A DNA stretch of 11,183 nt from the NCBI GenBank assembly GCA_919902475.1, contig CAKKRA010000158.1, positions 1 through 11,183 on the forward strand, given 5' to 3'. Made by a program: the position numbers and the translations under genes. This DNA comes from Nitrospiria bacterium (GTDB lineage Bacteria; Nitrospirota; CAKKRA01; 9FT-COMBO-42-15). How positions within the stretch are numbered: the first letter of the stretch is position 1; every line of letters begins with the position of its first letter. A model generated the notes under the pieces. That model was not told the DNA's origin, made no database searches, and was given only the letters and a program-made list of their open reading frames with translations. Shown piece after piece: positions 8,017 to 11,183 of the stretch.

Positions 8017-8073
8017 AAAAAAGCCGCCAAAAGTTTTTTCCTGATTTTATTTCAGGAACAAGCTTCTGGCGGC
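8017..8073 (-). terminator. Riboswitch-controlled intrinsic terminator before the polyprotein
   Basis: Read on the minus strand, GCCGCCAGAAG (8073-8063) pairs with CTTTTGGCGGC (8033-8023), eleven pairs with one G-U. An inner TTCCTGA/TCAGGAA stem follows, and six T close the element (8022-8017). The upstream arm contains CAGAAG, which is also the 3' strand of aptamer helix P1, so terminator and closed aptamer exclude each other. It sits 46 bases before the ATG. Confidence 0.88.
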
Positions 8074-8255
8074 CCGACTCGCATGGAGAATGCAGTAAAT
8101 TGGTTGACTGGTTGATTAAGTTTATTGAGTTACTGGGTTGATTTTGTTACTTAATCAACTTAATAAACCTACTCAACTTATTAAACTTCTTTACTGCCTC
8201 TTTAGCTTCGTTGCTCTGCGTCACTGCCTTTCAGCAGGTTTGCTCTGAGCAGAAG
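8063..8255 (-). ncRNA. GEMM-I riboswitch aptamer (cyclic dinucleotide, probably cGAMP type), copy 1
   Basis: Minus-strand leader RNA of the polyprotein gene. In order: P1 5' strand CTTCTG (8255-8250), CAGAGCAAACC, a stem-loop with GAAA, the conserved GACGCAGAGC, a GAAGCTAAAG region, a long arm closed by GCAGTAAA/TTTACTGC (8197-8190 with 8099-8092), then GTCGGGCCGCC and the P1 3' strand CAGAAG (8068-8063). This matches the GEMM-I (cyclic di-GMP-I) plan. By alignment to the Vibrio Vc2 aptamer, the specificity base 20 is A (8244) instead of G; A20 members in Geobacter sense 3',3'-cGAMP. P1 overlaps the terminator, so ligand should permit transcription (ON switch, inferred). One pair of the GAAA stem is lost relative to copy 2 (8223). 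Confidence 0.88.
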
Positions 8256-8294
8256 AGCTGTTTAATTAAGTCATAACAAAAATTATTTTTAAAA

Positions 8295-8317
8295 CATCAA
8301 GCCTGCTTTATGGTCAA
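8295..8317 (-). promoter_or_regulatory. Possible promoter region for riboswitch 1
   Basis: Two -35-like hexamers on the minus strand, TTGACC (8317-8312) and TTGATG (8300-8295), lie in the AT-rich gap between the zinc-finger gene and the aptamer. TTGATG is followed after about 18 bases by TTATGA, which would start RNA close to the aptamer. The -10 match is poor, so this is tentative. Confidence 0.3.
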
Positions 8318-8332
8318 AAATAAAAAACCAGT

Positions 8333-8572
8333 TTATTCGCCCTTGCTTGCAAAATCAAACACTGGAACCTCGACAGTTTTTTGAGGCTTAATCTTATGCT
8401 TTGCAAATTTGAGAATCTCATCGGTAACATCAGGGGAAAATGTCCTTTCCCCACATTTTGAACAGACCTCTGCAGGAACATGTTCTACAAAAAAATATTT
8501 ATCAGCATCTTCATAAACAAAGGTTACCAGTTCTTTTTTTATCTCACCGCCACAAAAAACGCATTTACTCAT
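8333..8572 (-). CDS. YgiT-type zinc-finger protein, probable antitoxin
   Basis: A 79-residue protein with two zinc-knuckle pairs, C4-x-x-C7 (KCVFCGGEI) and C37-x-x-C40 (EVCSKCGER), and the typical C-terminal strand TVEVPVFDFA. This is the zinc-binding half of MqsA/YgiT; the DNA-binding helix-turn-helix of full-length MqsA (~130 residues) is absent, as in many short family members. It starts three bases after the stop of the DUF4258 gene. Its Shine-Dalgarno AAGGAG lies inside the end of that gene, so the pair is translated from one mRNA and probably coupled. A role as antitoxin to the upstream partner is inferred from this pairing, which is common; direct evidence is not in the sequence. Confidence 0.82.
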   Translation of the reverse strand: MSKCVFCGGEIKKELVTFVYEDADKYFFVEHVPAEVCSKCGERTFSPDVTDEILKFAKHKIKPQKTVEVPVFDFASKGE

Positions 8573-8575
8573 CAG

Positions 8576-8875
8576 TTATCTCCTTATCCTGCAATTAATC
8601 CATTCATTTGGATCGGGTTCGTATGTGGTAACCACAACAACATTAGGCGGCAATGAAACCTGAGCATGCAAATCCCTTCCTTTTTTTGTCTTCCCGTAAA
8701 TTAGATGGCTTGGAGAATATTTATCATCAGGATACTCCTCAATAATCTCACCTGCCATAATAGCCTCTTCCACTTCAGAACGTTCAATATATCTTTTAAT
8801 CATTCTTTTTATTGCATGTTCAGAAAAACGATATTCTCCATTCCGTACTTTATCTCTAATTAAGTTTATAGACAT
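8576..8875 (-). CDS. DUF4258 protein, probable toxin of a type II toxin-antitoxin pair
   Basis: A 99-residue basic protein. It has the DUF4258 signature near the N-terminus (EYRFSEHAIKRMIKR), a middle segment IIEEYPDDKYSPSHLIYGK, and the closing VVVVTTYEPDPNEW. DUF4258 proteins are small, likely related in fold to RelE/HigB/MqsR mRNA interferases, and are often encoded just before a short YgiT-type zinc finger, as here. The toxin-first order matches mqsRA and higBA. The ATG at 8875 has AAAGG five bases upstream. A perfect TATAAT lies about 24-29 bases before the start. Ribonuclease activity is inferred from family relatives; it might also be a non-toxic remnant or regulator. Confidence 0.78.
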   Translation of the reverse strand: MSINLIRDKVRNGEYRFSEHAIKRMIKRYIERSEVEEAIMAGEIIEEYPDDKYSPSHLIYGKTKKGRDLHAQVSLPPNVVVVTTYEPDPNEWINCRIRR

Positions 8876-8898
8876 TCAGACCTTTAACTTTAAAATCC

Positions 8899-8904
8899 AT
8901 TATA
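8899..8904 (-). promoter_or_regulatory. -10 box of the DUF4258/zinc-finger operon
   Basis: Perfect TATAAT on the minus strand (8904-8899), placing the RNA start near 8892 and giving a leader of about 17 bases. The -35 side is weak: TTGGGC at 8930-8925 has a 20-base spacer. Toxin-antitoxin promoters are often autoregulated; no clear operator palindrome is seen. Confidence 0.45.
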
Positions 8905-8950
8905 ACTCATCTAATAAAATAATAGCCCAATATGCCGAACTTTGCAAGCG

Positions 8951-8997
8951 CAAAAACATAAGCACCCGCAAGGCGCTTAGTCCCTGCGGGTGCTTAT
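8951..8997 (-). terminator. Intrinsic terminator of the beta-helix gene
   Basis: A perfect 13 bp stem, ATAAGCACCCGCA (8958-8970) with TGCGGGTGCTTAT (8985-8997), and a 14-base loop. On the minus strand it is followed by TTTTT (8956-8952). It lies about 28 bases after the stop at 9025 and insulates the toxin-antitoxin pair from the riboswitch-controlled gene. Confidence 0.85.
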
Positions 8998-9024
8998 TTA
9001 ACAAGACATATTGCTAACTATAGC

Positions 9025-10860
9025 TTATAGGTTATAGCTAAACCTATTGGAAAATCTTCTTGCTATAGCTATAGATGTCAGCGTGATAATCAGCATTAAT
9101 ATAAAAGATAGCCCTTCGCCATCATCCTTTACAAACCCGCACCCACTGCCGCCAGAGGCAGAGGAATCACCGCCGCTGCCTGATGATGGCGGCGGAGTGT
9201 CACCGCCACCTGTTAAGACTGTAACTGTTATTGCATCTATGCCAGTCTTATTGTCTCCATCTGTTGCTGTAACTGTTATGATGTTCTGGCCGCTCTGTAA
9301 AGGAATATTGCTGCATGTCCAGTTCGTAGTTCCTGCGCAGGTACAGTTTCCACCACGGTCATTATTACAAGTTACGCTTACAATGCCCTGAGTATCAGTC
9401 GCTGTCCCGCTAATGGTTATTGAAGTATCGGTTGTTGTAACTGTAGAGCTTGCTGGAGATGTTATCTCCACACGAGGAGCATCAGGGTCATAGCCGATTA
9501 TCTCATCGCCTGTTATATATGCGCCCATAACAGTAGCGTAACTACCGCCTCTGCCAGAGGTTCTGGCAGGGGAGTTGGCTTGAAGCTTATAGTCAGCAGC
9601 GCTTGCACCGCCAGTATTGACAAATAACGGATTGGATGTTATTGAGTTTGCATCAAATCCTGTTGCTGCTGTCCATGATGCAATTGATGTATAATTGGTC
9701 GTCCAATTTAAATTCCATACAAAAGATGACGAACGATAAAAACTATTATTATTGGCATAAGAATAAGTTGAAGCAGTATAATATCTTAACAGCGGAGATG
9801 GCCCATAAATGATATTGTTAAATATCTCCACATTTGACACACCACTTGAAATAGATACACCCTCATTACCATTAGTATTATAAATAGTGTTATTGTATAT
9901 TTTTGAGTTATTTACTATTCCTCCAACACCTACCAGCTCAATACTGCAGCCTACCATAACATTTTGATATATATTAAATCCTACAGTAGTGCCTCCTGCA
10001 TTACGGTTTATATAAATTCCCTGCACATCGTCAAGTGTAGGGTTGTAAACAAAGTTATTATAAATATCAGCAGAGGATACATCATCTTTTCCATAGACTG
10101 CGCCCTTTGTGTTATAAAATGTATTATTTCTAATCGTGGTATAATCTCCTTCAAATAACCATATTCCCGCTGTATTAACCGCACCAGTAGTGCCTATCAG
10201 ATCGTGAAAATAGTTATTCTCAATTGTAGAATAGGTTGAACCCACTATCCTCACAAATGATGTATTATAAACCCTGGACCCAACATTCACTCCAGTGAAA
10301 TTGCTGTTTTTAATTGTGCAGTATGTAGACCCCCATGCTCCCCATGTCTGCGTTTCATAACTTCCTGAATATACTTGTAAGGTTGCAGCAAAGCCATCCC
10401 ATGTTATGTAATTATTATAACTGCACCCAAAATATGCAGCCACACTTCCATTTATGACTGTTCCAGTTATTACTGGAGTTTCTCCTGAATATGCTATAAA
10501 GGTTATTGGATTTCCTGCTGTGCCTGAGTTTGACGGCCGCATATTAGCATAATCTCTTTGTGAGCCTATTGTACCAACATTGTATGTCCCACCACGAAAA
10601 TATACTATGTCATCAGCCACTGCACTTGCCATCGCTGTCTGCCACGAGCAGGCAGATGTTCCATTAAGCGGCGTTGTGCCGCTGCAATTAGCCCATGTCG
10701 CCGCTCCTGTCGGAGATACATAGTAATCAGCGGCCTCTGAAGTTCCTGCAAATAACAAAAATACTAAAGCTGTTGCTATAACAAACAATGTTGACATTGC
10801 TGGAATTTGTCTCAGAAAATTCATTTGCCCTGAATTCTTGCGCCTCAGACCCCTTAACAT
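9025..10860 (-). CDS. Secreted right-handed beta-helix protein with Ig-like domain and GCGFVKD anchor
   Basis: A 611-residue exported protein. The N-terminus is basic (MLRGLRRKN), followed by a hydrophobic core at 22-38 and a signal peptidase site near TSEA-ADYY (43/44). Residues ~45-440 form a parallel beta-helix, opening with DYYVSPTGA and carrying a ladder of NN-x-aromatic/aliphatic turns (NNYFHD, NNTFYN, NNFVYN, NNTIYN, NNIIYG), as in pectate-lyase-like folds. An Ig-like domain follows at ~462-549 (PRVEITSPASS, ITISGTATD, NIITVTATDGD). The end is linker TPPPSSGSGG, GCGFVKD with Cys574, a membrane helix and ARR. ATG 10860 has AGGAGG six bases upstream. Transcription is controlled by the riboswitch at 11009-11170. 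No lyase catalytic site is recognised, so the role could be glycan binding, degradation or adhesion. Confidence 0.87.
   Translation of the reverse strand: MLRGLRRKNSGQMNFLRQIPAMSTLFVIATALVFLLFAGTSEAADYYVSPTGAATWANCSGTTPLNGTSACSWQTAMASAVADDIVYFRGGTYNVGTIGSQRDYANMRPSNSGTAGNPITFIAYSGETPVITGTVINGSVAAYFGCSYNNYITWDGFAATLQVYSGSYETQTWGAWGSTYCTIKNSNFTGVNVGSRVYNTSFVRIVGSTYSTIENNYFHDLIGTTGAVNTAGIWLFEGDYTTIRNNTFYNTKGAVYGKDDVSSADIYNNFVYNPTLDDVQGIYINRNAGGTTVGFNIYQNVMVGCSIELVGVGGIVNNSKIYNNTIYNTNGNEGVSISSGVSNVEIFNNIIYGPSPLLRYYTASTYSYANNNSFYRSSSFVWNLNWTTNYTSIASWTAATGFDANSITSNPLFVNTGGASAADYKLQANSPARTSGRGGSYATVMGAYITGDEIIGYDPDAPRVEITSPASSTVTTTDTSITISGTATDTQGIVSVTCNNDRGGNCTCAGTTNWTCSNIPLQSGQNIITVTATDGDNKTGIDAITVTVLTGGGDTPPPSSGSGGDSSASGGSGCGFVKDDGEGLSFILMLIITLTSIAIARRFSNRFSYNL
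9028..9153 (-). other. C-terminal sorting-like signal, copy 4
   Basis: Residues 570-611 of the beta-helix protein: GGSGCGFVKDDGEG with Cys574, helix LSFILMLIITLTSIAIA, then ARR and a short basic tail. It is shared with the polyprotein although the preceding domains are unrelated. The preceding Pro/Gly/Ser linker is also conserved at DNA level. Confidence 0.7.
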
Positions 10861-10888
10861 AACTTTCCTCCTTTATTTATTATCTGTG

Positions 10889-10939
10889 TAACCCCTCCTC
10901 TTACTCCTCCCCTTAACTAAGGGGAGGAATAGTGGGTTA
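10889..10939. repeat. REP-like palindromic hairpin in the leader
   Basis: Inner perfect stem CCTCCCCTTA (10906-10915) and TAAGGGGAGG (10918-10927), flanked by TAACCC (10889-10894) and GGGTTA (10934-10939). It is about 51 bp with terminal inverted repeats and no T-tract. It lies between the riboswitch terminator and the ribosome binding site of the beta-helix gene and resembles short palindromic intergenic repeats of environmental bacteria. Confidence 0.7.
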
Positions 10940-10956
10940 ATATGTGTAATCAATTT

Positions 10957-11019
10957 AAAAAACAAAAAGCCGCCAAAAGCTTGTCCCTGATACAATCAGG
11001 GATCTAAACTTCTGGCGGC
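10957..11019 (-). terminator. Riboswitch-controlled intrinsic terminator before the beta-helix gene
   Basis: Minus-strand GCCGCCAGAAG (11019-11009) pairs with CTTTTGGCGGC (10979-10969). An inner TCCCTGA/TCAGGGA stem (11002-10996 with 10990-10984) follows, then TTTTT, G and TTTTTT. The outer stem is the same as in the terminator before the polyprotein, while the inner part differs. The CAGAAG strand is shared with aptamer P1. Confidence 0.88.
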
Positions 11020-11170
11020 TCGACTAGCTTAAAGACAGTCACGCGTGATGCGTTATGCGTAAAGAGTGAGGGCAGATTCTTTTATTACCCATTACGCATT
11101 ACCCATTACTGTCTTCGTAGCTTCGTTGCTCTGCGTCCCTGCCTTTCAGCAGGTTTGCTCTGAGCAGAAG
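11009..11170 (-). ncRNA. GEMM-I riboswitch aptamer (cyclic dinucleotide, probably cGAMP type), copy 2
   Basis: Minus-strand leader of the beta-helix gene. P1 5' strand CTTCTG (11170-11165), CAGAGCAAACC, GAAA-capped stem CCTGC/GCAGG, GGACGCAGAGC, a GAAGCTACGAAG segment, a long arm closed by ACTGTCTT/AAGACAGT (plus 11108-11115 with 11032-11039), then TAGTCGAGCCGCC and P1 3' strand CAGAAG (11014-11009). The first 52 bases match copy 1 at 51 positions. The specificity base 20 is A (11159). The aptamer is complete in the window, but its promoter lies beyond the right edge. Confidence 0.88.
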
Positions 11171-11183
11171 GTGCTACTATTTT

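Noticed and set aside
7971..8030. Upstream extension of the polyprotein frame by 20 codons
   Set aside because: It would start inside the intrinsic terminator stem and lacks a ribosome site, while ATG 7970 has AGGAGGT and begins a classical signal peptide.
8101..8190. Iterated AT-rich words resembling a short repeat array or CRISPR
   Set aside because: Units are irregular, in both orientations and without spacers; they form the arm of the riboswitch.
8210..8260. The two 52-base near-identical blocks (here and at 11119-11170) as a transposon end or duplication scar
   Set aside because: The conserved bases coincide with the GEMM-I aptamer core and P1 strand, which explains the identity by function.
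8958..8997. Strong inverted repeat that might be a recombination or attC-like site
   Set aside because: No integron core-site motif is present, and the T-tract plus its position after a stop codon fit a terminator.

Overview
The window is about 11.2 kb of moderately AT-rich bacterial DNA. No taxonomic marker is present. Two GEMM-I riboswitches carry the base linked to 3',3'-cGAMP sensing in Geobacter-type Desulfuromonadota, and the genes are rich in LamG-like, TIG-like and beta-helix surface modules. This suggests an uncultured environmental (Deltaproteobacteria- or Nitrospirota-like) lineage; that placement is inference.

Layout: the 3' part of a DNA polymerase IV gene (dinB) runs rightward to 706. 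Every other gene is on the minus strand. Read in the direction of transcription from the right edge, these are: (i) a GEMM-I riboswitch with overlapping terminator (10957-11170), then a palindromic hairpin, then a secreted beta-helix protein (9025-10860) closed by a strong terminator (8951-8997); (ii) a small toxin-antitoxin-like pair, DUF4258 plus YgiT-type zinc finger (8333-8875); (iii) a second, nearly identical riboswitch with terminator (8017-8255), then a 1303-residue reading frame (4059-7970); (iv) a phytoene-desaturase-like FAD oxidoreductase (2549-4021); (v) a CstA-family transporter (731-2494). Genes iii to v have short gaps and no visible terminator between them, so they could be one transcript.

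The most interesting part is the riboswitch-controlled surface-protein system. The 1303-residue frame is three complete secreted proteins joined end to end without a stop codon. Each has its own signal peptide, extracellular domain, Gly/Ser linker, a GCGFVKD motif, a transmembrane helix and a basic tail. Modules 2 and 3 are tandem duplicates. The beta-helix protein has the same GCGFVKD tail, giving four copies in 11 kb, a candidate undescribed C-terminal sorting signal. Both transcription units carrying this tail start with a GEMM-I aptamer having A at the ligand-specificity position. In each, the aptamer P1 strand is also part of the terminator stem, so ligand binding should favour read-through. 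The suggested model is that a cyclic dinucleotide, probably cGAMP, switches on a set of surface-anchored proteins that share a dedicated C-terminal processing tag. The processing enzyme is not in the window.
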